The notes beneath the pieces are model-generated. The model was not told the DNA's origin, did not search any database, and saw only the letters and a program-made list of their open reading frames with translations. Below, in pieces: positions 44,591 through 57,169 of a DNA stretch of 64,000 nucleotides; within the stretch, counting starts at the first letter, position 1; the number at the start of each line of letters is the position of its first letter. Source of the DNA: Adiantum capillus-veneris (taxonomy: Eukaryota > Streptophyta > Polypodiopsida > Polypodiales > Pteridaceae); NCBI GenBank assembly GCA_014529385.2, contig CM043954.1, forward strand, positions 98,044,747-98,108,746, read 5' to 3'. The translations under genes were made by a program, and so were the position numbers.

Positions 44591-45121
44591 CTCTAACAGA
44601 CTGGGACACTCCAAGTCAAGAATCAACCGCGACAGCACCAAATAACCACTTCAAAACAATTCACAGATCACAATAGATTTGCACTGGCCCAGCGGAGTTC
44701 AGTGCCTAGAGATATTGGCCCCAAAGACTGGCGCCCATTTCAGTATTTCTTTTTGTATTAATCAATCATCAAAGTGCAAGAGAGCGGTTAGGGTTTCACT
44801 CTCAGACTCTGCGTCCAGATGCTCTAAGAAGTGAGGCCCTCACCACTAATTTAAAGGTTACAAGGGATGCCCAAAAGCAGAGCCCCAAAAGCTTTTAAAA
44901 TAAAAAGCATCAGTTCTCTCTCTCTTAGAGAGTCTTTTTCTCTTTTTTTTTATAAAAAAAAGCAAAATTCGCGTCGCTCATCATTTTCCCCAAAAAAAAA
45001 AAAAAGCCTCCGCGATTTTCGGAAATCAGGGTCTTTGGCAAAAATTAGGGTTTGCAAGAATTTTAGGGTTTCTGGCAGAAATTAGGGTTTCTGATGTCCG
45101 CCACGTCATCACTTTGTGACA
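44591..45121 (-). repeat. 5' LTR of gypsy element
   Basis: 531 bp, starts (minus) TGTCACAAAGTG. The inner end reads CTGTTAGAG where the 3' LTR has CTGTTACA, so the terminal dinucleotide has changed. It has an extra tandem copy of about 20 bases (TTTCTGGCAGAAATTAGGG) near 45070 that the 3' LTR lacks. Confidence 0.88.
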
Positions 45122-45356
45122 ACGTTCAACTCCAATCTTTACTCAACAGCATACATCTTGCATCTTCACCTCTTTTCTAACATCTTTGCTTCAGCATTTC
45201 TAAAAAGTCTTTGTAGAATCTTCTGTTGGAAGGGGAATCTTCCAACAATCTATGGTGATATGACTGTTTTGATGGGTAATCGAGGATGATTACTTTTCTT
45301 TTACAAGGAAGATGCATCATTGATTGATGGCGTCTTAGAGAGGAACTGCACCTCCC

Positions 45357-45420
<64 letters not shown>

Positions 45421-45639
45421 GAGGGGCGGGGGGAGGGGGGGGTTAAAAGAAGGCAGTCCCTCATGTTTTTGATTCCTTGTTATATTAAAACAGACTCTTA
45501 TATTTTTGTAATTATATTAGTTAAAGGAATTTGTACTTAGCTTGCTTGCATCACAAGCATCTTATACACCTAGCATTGAGATGAAGAAATTAAAACAAAA
45601 ATGCACGACTACATTAGACAACGTGCAAAGCATACTCAC
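45122..45639 (-). other. HPAT intron sequence after exon 6, with microsatellite
   Basis: Lies between the exon 6 donor (45639) and the gypsy insertion. Holds the (GT)n(GA)n run at 45359-45420. No downstream exon was found here. Confidence 0.6.
45359..45420. repeat. (GT)n(GA)n microsatellite
   Basis: About 62 bases. Confidence 0.95.
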
Positions 45640-48600
45640 ATTCATAGCATAATCACATCCATAAGTGTAGTGTATGATAAACTTCTCTGCCACTTCGAGG
45701 TCCCAGGGCGGCTGTAAAACAGGCAAAACACTCAACAATGATGCAAGATTTCTGGCAACACTAAGGGTGACCACAAGCCATCACCTGGATCATGAAATCC
45801 TTTCGCAAGACATGTTGCACACCATGCAGGGCAGATGCAAGTGCATAGCCATACCTGAATCACAAATTGGGTTAGCCTTAAACACTAATTGTTGTGACAT
45901 ACAACTTTCAAAAACCTGATTGATCTAGGTTGAGCTTACATTTCAAGAACCCAGCCGAAGGCTTTATCAGCCTCTTCATCCGCTTTCATGGTCAATGAGA
46001 CATTGGCCCATGTAGGAGCTATCTTTTCAAGATATGACTACAACAAACAGACAAAATTATTCTGATCAGCTTTAGGGACAGCATTCTTTACCTAAAGCTA
46101 GAAGAAAAAATTCATACCTTCTTGATCATCACAGGAGAGTTGCCTATGGGATCAATGTTAGTAATTGGGCCCTTCTCCTCTGGAAAATATTTTCGGAGTA
46201 CCTTTTCATGTTCTTTTGGTGTAATATAAAAAAAAGGAAATGCTGCTGGGAAGTCTTCTGTAGCCAAATTTGGCAGTGGTTTTACAATGACATGATCAGG
46301 CTCCGCCATTAAAATATATCTGCAGAGTGCTTTGTCTTTAAATCAAGGCAACTGTAACGGTTAAAAGAAGCTGAAAGTGTGAAGACTTACTCTTCTTCAA
46401 TTGTAGCTTTTGAGAGCCACTGTACAAAGGCCCAAGGTCTATTAAGAACTACATATCCCTGAAAAGGGTAGACAGGAATGCATCAAACACATGCAAGACT
46501 GAAAATTGAAACAGTAATCCAAAGAGAAATGATTAACTGCGATGAACAACAATTCTACAAGTAGGCTTTTACCTTTTTGCATTACATAAAACCGACCTAC
46601 CCCTGCCTGGAAACGTAGAAATGCTGTTTCCAGCCTTGGGGATGGCGCTTTTTGCAACACAGGTTTTTGCCATATGCTTGTATCGTTACCAGGCGTTTCG
46701 ATGTCTTGAGAAACCGGGGGACACCCGTTGGCTGCTATCACGTATCAAAATTAAGTATTTCAACCTTTTAAAGTTGTTACTTTAGCCTATTGCCAGCGAT
46801 TCTAATAGAACCATGAAGGAACCCGCCTTCCTTGCAAAACATGCGAGAAATGAACAACTTGGGGCCTGCGCATGCTCATCTGTAAGCAGTAAGCATCGCA
46901 ACTTGCACGAGGAGTGATGCAACTGAACAATTCAACACCGGCGAGGCTCTGTTATCCCTTCATCTGGGTGCCAACATTGATCAGCTTGGGGTTTTGCGTA
47001 TGCCCGAGGGCCTATTGAGTGTACCCCTGACGTTTCCTAGGTTTTGGAGTTGTTGTTTCAAGTTCCAATTTGTAGGCTACTGTTTCCTGTTCGGCAACAT
47101 TTCATGCAACCCAGGTAAAAACCCTACAGCATGTACAATGATATCAACCCATACAACCACAGGATATACAAAACCCATAACACAATGGAAAATGGCAAGA
47201 AGCCCAACTAGTTGCGTAAAGCCTACATGACAATGCTTTGTCTGCACCCAATGACGCAGTGAAACCATTTAGTCCAGCCTTCACTACCACAATGGTCTCA
47301 AGAATCATACCATAAATTGATCATCATCCTCTAACCTCTCACATGCTCTGTGGGACTGAATAGTCTCTCCACTGCACCTGAAGCATGTCCTGCATCCACT
47401 TCATCATTTCCATCGATCGAATCCCCAAATAAGATGCAATCTCCTGCTCAACATAGTAGCCTTTGATTGCCAAAACGGGTTGTTTTGAACCGGGCCTTCA
47501 AAGGTTTCACGGGGTTTCTATTCATGTGTGAAATACCATCCGAGAGGTTTTCTAAAAAACTTCAAGATACATGTTGACATTTATACAATGAGACTAAATG
47601 ATCATGCACGTTGCACAACATGCCAAAGTAAGACATGAATTAAGCGTATCATGTGCTAAAAAACTCATGTCTTACTTGAAACTTAAAACTACAGATAGAA
47701 TGGCTGGGAACGACTCAAGCAAAAAAACAGTTCTTCAAAAAACGCAAGGTTTCAAAATTGTTTCTCCAAAATATTGTGGAAGAAAACACGTTTCTTGGCA
47801 ACCGTGGACAGTGTGATTAAATCCGCATAAGAGGGGCTGTCAAAAGTTTGATTACCCCCTTACGCCCGTCCGAAACTTTGGACCACGCCCATGACCCTCC
47901 CTCCCCCCCCCCCCCCCAAAAAAAGAAAGAAAAAAAAAGCAAATGCTCAGCCAGGAGGCTGTGCCTTCTTCATGTGAAAGTTCTTTAACATTTAGAAAAG
48001 AAAAGGACCGGTAGCAAAACATGTAAACTCCTTATTCCCACCCCCACGCCCATCTTCCCATGGAGCTGGCATGCAGCGACGTAGTGTGTAAACATCCTAA
48101 TATAATTATCGCATGAATTAACTAACCTTACCCCCAGATCAGAACTAGAAAATAGCATCAAACCAGCGGCAGAGAACTAATCCAAAAAATTGAAAAAAAT
48201 AGTGAGACTTTGCTTCCCTGTTACCCATTAAAAAAAATCGATCATTCACAAGTAAAAGGGAAACTGATGAATTACCCGATCGAGACCTGGAGGCAAAGGG
48301 TCAACAACGAAAGTAGGAATCTCGTCCATAAGAGAGTCAGGCTTGCCAGAGTGAAGAACGCGTGTAAAGCCACCCATTTCAGACCCAGGAAGATCCTTAA
48401 AGTGCTTGAACCAGTAATACATGATACGGCATTGCCAACGGTTGTAAGCAGCATCGGTTGCTGTAAGCGCAGTGTGAAATAGACGTTTTTTACCCTTACG
48501 ATGCACGCGTAACTCTGTAGGCATCCGCACTAGAGGGTCCACGTACCCTGTTTCTAGTTCCTTTCTGGTCATTATTTCTTCGCTTCCAGATCTGCCGCTG

Positions 48601-48692
48601 TTCAAATGTGTGATCGTGGTTACTGTGGTGTAAGTCACCACAAACGCCAGAAATGTGACAAAGCATAGAAAGAAAGAGCCTGATAGATTCAT
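45640..48692 (-). CDS. Hydroxyproline O-arabinosyltransferase (HPAT/RDN1 family), six exons seen, last exon missing
   Basis: Minus-strand exons 48692-48276, 46458-46391, 46319-46118, 46037-45940, 45854-45785 and 45711-45640 join in frame (309 codons) across GT-AG introns. A type II signal anchor (FFLCFVTFLAFVVTY, about residues 7-21) fits a Golgi enzyme. Family signatures in order: FHTALTATDAAYNRWQCRIM, GSEMGGFTRVLHSGKPD, MDEIPTFVVDPLPPGLDRG, YVVLNRPWAFVQWL, YILMAEPDHVIVKPLPNL, AAFPFFYITP, GPITNIDPIGNSPVMIKK, APTWANVSL, DKAFGWVLEMYGYALASALH and PPWDLEVAEKFIIHYTYGCD. By family knowledge it transfers arabinose to hydroxyproline in extensins and CLE peptides. The usual last 50 or so residues (a GEWRFDKR-type end) are not found before the gypsy insertion at 45121 or in the rest of the window. 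A second in-frame ATG at 48734 would add 14 residues; 48692 is preferred because it puts the anchor next to the start. Confidence 0.9.
46459..48275 (-). other. HPAT intron 1
   Basis: 1817 bp, donor GTAATT and acceptor TTTTCAG. Contains a C-run and A-rich tract (47881-47938). No other gene recognised inside. Confidence 0.7.
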
Positions 48693-48734
48693 GCTTCTGG
48701 GCGTTAAGGGAAAATCAGTAAACAATCTGCCCAA

Positions 48735-49950
48735 GGGAGTTTTGCTGACTCAATAAACGCAGAGTATTTTCACTACTTGAAACAGTATGACAAAACTGAG
48801 TCAATACAAATGACTCTGAAGGAACTACTGCAAATTCGACTGCCAGAGACAATCTCTCCAACTCCCAGAAGCCCTGATGCATCAGGGCAATGATTCACTA
48901 TCTTAAACGTGCAAAGTCGCACTAATTTTTGAACATAAGAATGCACCCTTGTTATTGTAAGCGGAAAACGTATGAAAACAGGGAGGACGTCATTGAAGCC
49001 CTTTCAAGCTGAGAAGGGACCAAGAGCTTGAATGGCGATGTGGGCAGCAAAATCAGAAAATGGGGAACTTGACGATCGCAGAAATGGAGGGCGGGTGGAA
49101 CTCAGAAGACGCACCGCGTGCGTGTGAGAGAGTGAGATTTTGGTGAGTGCAATGGACTTCAAAGTTTAAATGTTGCTGTAGAAGTTCAAAGTTCAAACCC
49201 CAATAAAAATTTTAGTAAGTGCGGGCAGATGAATAGATAGGGACTTGAGGGTCAGTTAAAAAGCTGGTTTCTCTCCGGCATCTCTCAAAGAAAGTTTAGA
49301 GTACTCATGAAAAATGTCCCCTTTTTTTAAAGTGCATATTTTTACAAAACCTAATAGACAAATTTTCCATCGAACATTGTTAAATTTACAATTTTTTTGG
49401 AAGTTTAGAGCTCATATTGAAAATTTACTTTTTAAAAACAGAAACTAGCAAGTGCATTGTAGTTGTTTACAGGTTTTATATAGACACTGATTGAGGCTCC
49501 TGAATTATGTCACATGCATCTAGCCCCTCTCATTTGTTCATCCCTCGATGTGCTCAAGCTATTGCTCTCCAACCATGTGTGAACGTGGTTTAGCTTGCTA
49601 ATGCATTGGCACTAAGCCCATCACACGTGCACATTAGGCACGTGCATGCACACACACACAACCTCCCTCTAAAAAGGCCTCCGCAACTAATTGAACTAAT
49701 AGGCAGAAGCTCTTAAATGTGGAATGTCAAATCTTCTTTCTCCTTAATGTATTTGGATTGATATTCAGAAAGGACCCACATGTGGAGTGAATCCTCACAA
49801 CTGGATAGAATGATGAGGCAAGGCTCTGGCGTGGATCTGACTATCCCTCCAAGAGAGTCATGTTATTGCGGTATACAATTATTTAGTTATGTACACATTT
49901 CCTTTGAATCATAGTTATGTGGCACGAATGCGTTCCAATAATCTTTATAT
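48735..49950. other. Upstream flank of HPAT
   Basis: Presumed promoter side of HPAT (minus strand), with no clear TATA box singled out. The rest shows no gene. Confidence 0.35.
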
Positions 49951-50044
49951 GTCATTATCGGCTTAACATCTATATGTTTTGTATGTTTCTAGTAGTTGTC
50001 ATTATCGGCTTAACAAATATATGTTTTGTATGTTTCTAGCAGTT
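49951..50044. repeat. Tandem duplication, 47-bp unit
   Basis: Two copies starting GTCATTATCGGCTTAACA at 49951 and 49998, with three differences. Confidence 0.9.
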
Positions 50045-50335
50045 GAGATTATATGTATATGTAAATGTCAAAATCTGTAGGTGAGAATGAATTGAAGGAA
50101 ATAATGTAAACATTCTCGATGAAATCAGCAAAGTGGGTAGGCTTTGCATGCAACATTTGCCTTTGAAAAGCTACCTATCAAACAAGGTTGCGTACACAAA
50201 GCATTGCAATAACCTCCTCTATGCAAAAGCAAAAAATCTCTCATTCTCTCACCCTCTCTAAACCCCAATTTGGTTTCAGATGGAGCTAATTTTGCATATC
50301 ATGGTTGTACTCCCTGAGCATATAGTTTCACATCC

Positions 50336-50369
<34 letters not shown>
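50336..50369. repeat. (GA)n microsatellite
   Basis: GA run of about 34 bases. Confidence 0.95.
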
Positions 50370-50371
<2 letters not shown>

Positions 50372-50844
50372 CATCCCCTCCTTATACATGCACATGTACT
50401 CAACCCACCTCCGATGAGATCATCGAAGCCACCTCTAGCATTTTGTATCATTTTTTTATTTTCAATACTTTTATCTTTTTTTGGATATACACACATGCAT
50501 TTGGTTTTGTCTCGTGGGCCGACTTCGGCCTCTAGAAGACGTTAATAAATCTCTCTCTACTACATTTGGGAGCATAGTGAGCCTACAAAATATGTAAAAC
50601 AACATGGCAAAATCCATAAAGCAACAAAATTGCACACTTGACAAATCGCATATACACACAATCGAGAAGGGCACACAATATGAGAGAGCTAGAGAGTGAG
50701 ACAGAGCACACAAAACCCTTGCAAGTGCACCTCCTAGAGCAGAGTGCACATAGACACGGTGAAAGAGGAGAGAGGAGGAGAGAATATGAACACAGGCACC
50801 GGGTGCAATCTCCCCGCGTACAAGAGTGAGCATTTTTCTCTTGC

Positions 50845-51207
50845 AGGTATTTATTTATAGATTGATCAATGCTTAAAAATGATTACAAATTGTTCGTCCG
50901 CGCATAAAGTTACCATAGCTCATAAAGAGCTCTTTAATTACAAGATACCCATAGATTTTCTATCCTTTGGCATATTCCATAGCTTTTGCCACATGTCAAC
51001 TGTACTAAATACATATTTATCCATCTCCATTAAGTCAAGAAGAAAATGCTCACTCTTGTACATATTTATTTATAAATTGATCAATGCTAAAAAAAATGAT
51101 AGCTCAACGAGCTCTTAAGTTACAAGATACCCATAGGTTTATTATACTTTGGTATAGTCCATAGCTTTTGCCACCTGTTAGTTGTAATAAATACATATTT
51201 ATTCATT

Positions 51208-51215
<8 letters not shown>
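50845..51215. repeat. Diverged tandem duplication, period about 215 bp
   Basis: Shared phrases at matching spacing: GATTGATCAATGCT (50862, 51077), ACAAGATACCCATAG, then TCCATAGCTTTTGCCAC and AATACATATTTAT. The second copy ends in the (CT)n run at 51213-51258. Confidence 0.75.

Positions 51216-51258
<43 letters not shown>
51213..51258. repeat. (CT)n microsatellite
   Basis: CT run of about 46 bases. Confidence 0.95.
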
Positions 51259-51261
<3 letters not shown>

Positions 51262-51552
51262 CCTCCAAAATTTGATTTAGAGCATGGGTTAAAAATATAT
51301 GGATGAAAGGTAGTATCAAGTGGAATTTGGAAATACCTATAAACAAGACTATTTTGTGGTGCATGTATATCAAATCAGCCAAGGGAGTAAGCATGTATGC
51401 TAAAAGGTATAATTTTGTATAGAATAAAAGGAAGAACTTGGTAAACAAAAAATTTGAATGAAAAATGCATGCTATTGCAAGTTTCCATGTGTGAGGACGA
51501 GAATATGTGCCCTATAATTGCAAGTCATATCATATACAATAATAGAGGGGGT

Positions 51553-51556
<4 letters not shown>

Positions 51557-51611
<55 letters not shown>

Positions 51612-51612
51612 G
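51557..51612. repeat. (TG)n(AG)n microsatellite
   Basis: TG run followed by AG run. Confidence 0.95.
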
Positions 51613-52297
51613 TTCATAAGGTGTCCATTCTTTGAGTCTTAAACCAACACTAGTAGGTGCTACGATCTTTTTTAATATTTTATTAGTGAGAATCAACGAA
51701 GATCCGCATTGGAAAAGCGAAGGGTTGCAGAGCCGAAAGGTGCCGTAGTGCAATGATTGCTCGCAAGCAGGTGGCGACCCATGATGGGGGAGGTGAGGCC
51801 ATGAGAGTGAAGGGGCAGCAGCAGTTGAGCGAAGGGGCGGCAGTAGTTTATTGTAATAATATAAAGTGAAACTGTGGAAGCAACTTCGTGTGCCAGCGCT
51901 ACTGGTTACGAGATTGTTCGCAGAGCCCATAAGCAGACGAGTTGAGTTCGATGCTTGTCTTTGTTTTTGGAAGATGGGAGATGAGGCCTTCCCATGTTTC
52001 AAAGGTAGGCAATGATGAGTGGGAGGAATCTTGAAAGAAATGGAATAAAATCGAAGAGTGTGCAATTTATCTTCAAGTTAAAAAAACAAAATTCACAAGA
52101 CCCAACCCAGTTTATTATGGTAAAACTCATTTGCCCAAACCAATCCGTGAACCTTCGCACGTAGGCAATGCAAGGTTGAGTCTTTATCCCAGTTTTTTTT
52201 AATGTTTAAGTGTAAGAAAATTTTGAAAATTGTTATAGTAGTAAAAGAACCATGAATGAATGCTACTACGTAAATATCTAATAGGAAGGAGGGAGGG

Positions 52298-52321
52298 GGG
52301 CGCGGGGGGGGGGGGGGGGGG
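52298..52321. repeat. Poly-G tract
   Basis: G-rich run including about 19 consecutive G. Potential G-quadruplex, also a likely sequencing-error site. Confidence 0.85.
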
Positions 52322-52621
52322 TTGTAACAACATCATAGAAGACACACATGCCCACACACACACACACATTGAAATTGTAATGGTAGAGTTATTTGATTGG
52401 TAGATTGTGTTTACATGCTTAATTATGTATTTGTCACTTCTTAAACAGTGTATACTATGTTGATGTTTGAGTAAGACTTGAACCAATATGTTGGGGTTGG
52501 GGTTGGGGTCAATGTCATTATTGTTGGCTTAATAACTTACTCTATGTGTGTAGGTAAAACCCGTGATAATTACCCAAATGTGGACTCAATCAACAAGTCA
52601 AAGAATTAGGATTAAAATGAA

Positions 52622-52715
52622 ATTAGAGGCCATTAATTACTGCTACCAACCCAAAAAGGATAATACAATTAGAGGCCATTAATTATTGATACCAACCCAA
52701 AACGTATAATACAAC
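52622..52715. repeat. Tandem duplication, 47-bp unit
   Basis: Two copies with ATTAGAGGCCATTAATTA and ACCAACCCAAAA phrases. A separate phrase (CCATGTCTTCTAATTCAA) is also doubled at 52820 and 52868. Confidence 0.85.
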
Positions 52716-52884
52716 TGATCCATTGGTGCAAGCAAGAAGTAGAAAGTGCCACACCAAACAAAATACTTAATATTTTGATTAAATGAAAGGCAGGTGGTAC
52801 AGTGTTTAGACAGCTGTTATCCATGTCTTCTAATTCAATCAAGTCACTACGTAAAGACCTAATCACCCATGTCTTCTAATTCAA

Positions 52885-55799
52885 GCAAGTCACAAAGTAA
52901 AAACCAGATCATCCATGAAGATCATTGTTTTTGCCAAGTATAGTAGGGGTTGATGAGATGCTCTAATAATGTCTCCTAGTACACGATCGTGCTCATCACC
53001 TTTATATAGTACTCTGTAACCATAGGTATCTCCATGTTTAGGAATTCTTGTAGCAACAACGTGGGTTCACACATGGTTATAATCACTCACCTAGTATCTA
53101 ATCATAATGGTCAAATAGGTATAATATTCTTAAGCTGCCATTGGTCACAAATCAAGTATATTTGGTATGAATGTTAGTGGAAGTACCTCCTACATTGCGA
53201 TAAAGGTATGCTAGAGAAACTTACCATAGTTATAAGGATAATGGTTTATTCTTTGGTTAGAGAGTACACAAATGAAGGTTATATGATGTGTGAAGGGTTA
53301 AAACCCATCACTTCTCACATCTAGGACAAAGAGGGGTATAGTGATGGGGGCACTAGGTCCCCATCACGGTCCTAGATGGGAGCCTAGTGCCATCATTCAA
53401 GAAGATATGTACATGACACATGAAGGGAGATTTTCATAGCAAGAATTAAGATAGGATTTCCACAAATCCATTGAGATAGAAATCTTTGACTAATAGTTTG
53501 ATATCTTTATAAGCTTTGCCAAGATCTAAATTACTGAATAGAATCAGTTTAATTTGGGATAAATTGACTATGTGTCCATGATGAAGGGCTTTTGCTCCTT
53601 TGGTAAAGATACTCAAGAACTTTACAAGGTAGAAAGTTAGTCTTATCCTTTCGTGTTTTTATATGTTGGCCTTGGGAAACTTGTAACTATAGTGATAGGA
53701 AGGTTGTCTAGACGCGACTTCATCCTGAAAGGTGGTTCTACTAGATCATTCATACTCAATTCATTTGGGTATATAGGCTTCTCCTTTAAGAAGAACATAA
53801 ATTCCGAGTTATCACCCCATTAGATGTCATCAAAATACTCTATGGGAAAATGAAGCGGTAGAGTTTGTCTCTACAATCATGCTACTTAAAAAATTCTCTT
53901 GGATAATGGTTAAATATAGGGCATGTAGGTAGAAATTTCACTATATTGGGGAGCATGGTAGCCCCTAGGGGTATTCCATTGATTTTTGTGTAGATTCTCC
54001 CAGCACATTGAATGTGCATGGGGTTGATTAGCCATGTATTTAGTGCAATGTTTTTCTTTATTCAAGGATGTTTAGATCTTATAGGGCTTACATGAGCAAA
54101 TTCTCTGAAATCACCTGTGGGGGTGGGGGGTCTCCTAATAAGGAGATATATTGCTCATGGTGATGGTCAAAGGTGTAGTTAATCATGTGGTTAGCTAGAG
54201 TAATTAACCCGCATATGACATAATGAGGTATATTCTTATAGCGCTTTTTTATAAAGGCAGAGTATAGTGATGTTTCACCTTTCTTTAGATACTAGAAAAT
54301 ATAGATTTTAAGCAGACATGCCAATAGAAGCGAGATGTCTAAATAGCAACATTCACCTCCACATGCAAACCACCCATGGCTTTTTTATGTGCCTTATTGT
54401 AGCATGTAGGTAAGGGTTGTGTAGTTAGTCCAATGGTACGTTTCCAAGTGAGAGTTGTTGAGCTAAGAGATTATCTTAGGGGTCTTTAAAATCTATTGAA
54501 AAACATGGCCGTCTAGTATCCCAAGGTCAAGTTGAACAATAAAAGCCTTACAAAAAAAACACACAACTGTGCCTTATCTATGCAAGTAATGTAAAGTTGC
54601 TCTTTTAGGTGTCTACAACTAGTAACAAGATCATATATAGGTTTCGTGTCTTTCTTGGGGGGATAAATGTATAGTGCACTATGTTGTAAACATGGCCACA
54701 TTGTATCATTATGAATTATCTATTGTTGCCAAGCATAGGTTAAATAAAAGTTGGCTGAAGCCATTGAAGAGCTATGGTGGCTTGTTAAGGTCAACACTAA
54801 TGATAAATAGTGAAAAAAATAGTGCCCTTCATTACCTTAAAAATCTATTTATTACAAAACCATCCTTTGCCATAAAGCATGCACAATCAAAGTAGTCATT
54901 AGAGGTCAAGATACTTTTTTGCATTACAAAGTATTAACATAAGAGTCTCCTCTAAAGCACGAGATCATATAGGTTTGACAAGAGGGTTGAGCGTAAAATG
55001 TCCCTAGAAAATTTTTGATTGAACAATATCCATATGGGCATTCTTGTAGCAAACAGAGTCGAAGGTAATGACTTTAAGGGGTGGTTACTAAGCAAAAAGC
55101 ATTCACAATTGATAGTGTTGCACATCAAGTATATAACAAAGCTTTACTACTAGAAACCTAGGTAAGATTGTACACATGATGGGTTATGAGTATAGGGGTA
55201 AAAGAACTAAATGAGGGTGGGGTTTTACTAGGGACTATGAAGCAGGCCCGACCTCCATTGGCTCCCACATTATCTGAGGGGGGGTACGATAGGTACCATG
55301 AGTTGTGATGGGGCGAGTGTGTAGGGAGAAGGAATTTATGTCCACTCCTTCTTCTTAGTAACTTGGCTCTACTTCGGCCTCTATTATCATGTGCTTGAAA
55401 GTGTGCTTGTGTGCGGATGCATGTGTGTGAGGTGCGGTGTGATGCGTGTGGGCAAGGGAAGAATCAAGAGTGCACGGGTGTGTGGGTGGATCAAGCTTCA
55501 AAGTATGATAGGAGCCCTTCATTCTTTTATCTAGTAAAGTACAAGGCGTGGACAAGTGATGGGTGGTCAGACGTCTCTGGTGCGTCCGATCGGGGTAAGA
55601 GGCACACCGTCTTTTTCCCAACAATCTCCCACTTAAAGGCAAATGTGTTGATAAGTGGTACTACTATAGGACCTAGCAGTATCTACAAGAGGTATACCCA
55701 TTGTCTCTCTCAAAGTTGATACATGTCGTCGTATAGGCTCTAGTGGTGTATGGAAGCATAGATTCGTGCTAGAATCAGTATACATACCATGCAAGTATC
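52885..55799. other. Unassigned region
   Basis: No gene recognised on either strand. Open frames are short and without family features. Contains the hairpin pair at 53341-53391. Confidence 0.4.
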
Positions 55800-56830
55800 T
55801 TGTAATGATCTACGCTGCTCCATGATGCATCATGCTAGTGTCAGCCATCACACGATTGAAAACCCCAACTACAAATGCTCCCAATGTAGTTGCTATGTTG
55901 AGTCTTGACACCAAGAGTTTGTACATGAGAGTCCCGAAGGCTGATGATAAACGCATAATCTGTGCCAGCATATATGTGCCAATTGCATCAGCGCCATGTG
56001 TAGTGACCTCCATCAATCTATCTGCCATAGGTATCTCCACGCTCATTGCATCACCACCAGAACTAGTCATGCATGGACGCGTCAATCCTAACTTTAGGGT
56101 AGTCATCACTCCCCCATCGTCCATAGGTATTGTATCCACATGTCCTTGCATCACCATATCAGCCTCTAGCATGAGCATGTCAAAGAACTGCATATCACTC
56201 ATCTCCATGGTAGGAGGCATCTCTGTCAATCTGTTGTGTCTCGCTAGAACATGGCTGCTCTAACTCTGCATCTATAGACATTTTGTGAATAGCACTTTGG
56301 AGCTCGTATGCAAAAGATACGTGTCTACTCTCTCGCTGACATGACTCTAATGTAATCAAGACTATGCCGTCTCGCACCTCATATATGTACATAGGGTAGA
56401 CCAAGCCAATCCTGGCTCCTCTCGCAATGACTAGCGAACCCCAACGCATCTAGAAGAACTGCTCTGTAAGTAGTGGATGTTAGGTACTGCTGTCTAAGTA
56501 GTACCTGGCATCCATTGTCTCTCAATTGTGTCACCAAGATCAAACTGCGTCTCAGCTGAGAAGCATATCTCACATGACAAAGTGTGTATGATGCATTGTT
56601 GGGCAATGACAAACATACATCTCCTCCACCTCTATGTCACACACTAAACCATCAGCAAGTCGCACACAACCAAGTCTACCACTTGAAAAACTACTAAACC
56701 ACTCATGACATGGTGTGACGTGAAAAGGAGCATCGCCATGTAATAACCAATGTGGAGAAAGTGTGTTATCCATAGACATATCTGCAAAGAGGTATACTTG
56801 AGGCAAGTGTGACATGACCGTCATTGGCAT
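55800..56830 (-). pseudogene. Copia-derived fragment with inactive protease remnant
   Basis: The minus strand at about 56760-56640 reads HVTPCHEWFSSFSSGRLGCV and RLADGLVCDIE, matching the copia protease region that normally follows WxLDSGAS. Here the preceding residues read WLLHGDAPF, so the active-site motif is lost. After breaks it continues as SQLRRSLILVTQLRDNGCQV (56570-56500), then GSLVIARGARIGLVYPMYIY and EVRDGIVLI (56449-56350). An unusual Met-rich frame to 55810 follows (DMQFFDMLMLEADMVMQGHV). No integrase, RT or RNase H follows, suggesting a large derivative or heavily deleted copy. Confidence 0.6.
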
Positions 56831-57169
56831 GCATCGCCATTGTGACTACCTCTCTAACATGTGTCAAAGCCACATCTGCATCTCGCATACATCTGTGTCA
56901 CTACCTTATGCTTTTAAAGCAATGCCATCTAATGTGCCATGTGTGACCACAATGCCAACATCTCAAGTGTTGACACGAACAAGACTGTTGTCTCACACGA
57001 GTTTTCATGGACTCATAACTATCACATATATCAATTTCCATAAGCAAAGCTATGGCTCTACAAGATGTGCAAAGGCAATATGCATAAACCCAGTGATGAA
57101 GAGAAGTGCACCAAACTTGAAACAAAAGAGCTCCCTGTGGAAAGAAAACGCTCTCAAAAGAGCTCACTA

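Larger units (their letters stand above)
33259..45121 (-). mobile_element. Ty3/gypsy (chromovirus-like) retrotransposon with nested copia
   Basis: Minus orientation. The 5' LTR is 44591-45121, PBS 44579-44590, gag, protease remnant, RT, RNase H, integrase with chromodomain-like tail, a polypurine tract (about 33769-33781) and 3' LTR 33259-33768. It is flanked by ACATT (33254-33258) and ACGTT (45122-45126), a 5-bp target duplication with one change. PR-RT-RH-IN order marks it as Ty3/gypsy. All genes carry stops or shifts. A copia element sits in the integrase C-terminal part (34608-39288). Without that, the element is about 7.2 kb. It lies next to, and apparently within, the intron after exon 6 of the HPAT gene. 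Confidence 0.88.

Noticed and set aside
51472-52065. 197-residue minus-strand open frame
   Set aside because: Includes a (TG)n(AG)n tract; the rest has no recognisable family.
52298-52321. Poly-G tract as a functional quadruplex
   Set aside because: Isolated homopolymer without promoter context; could also be a sequencing artefact.
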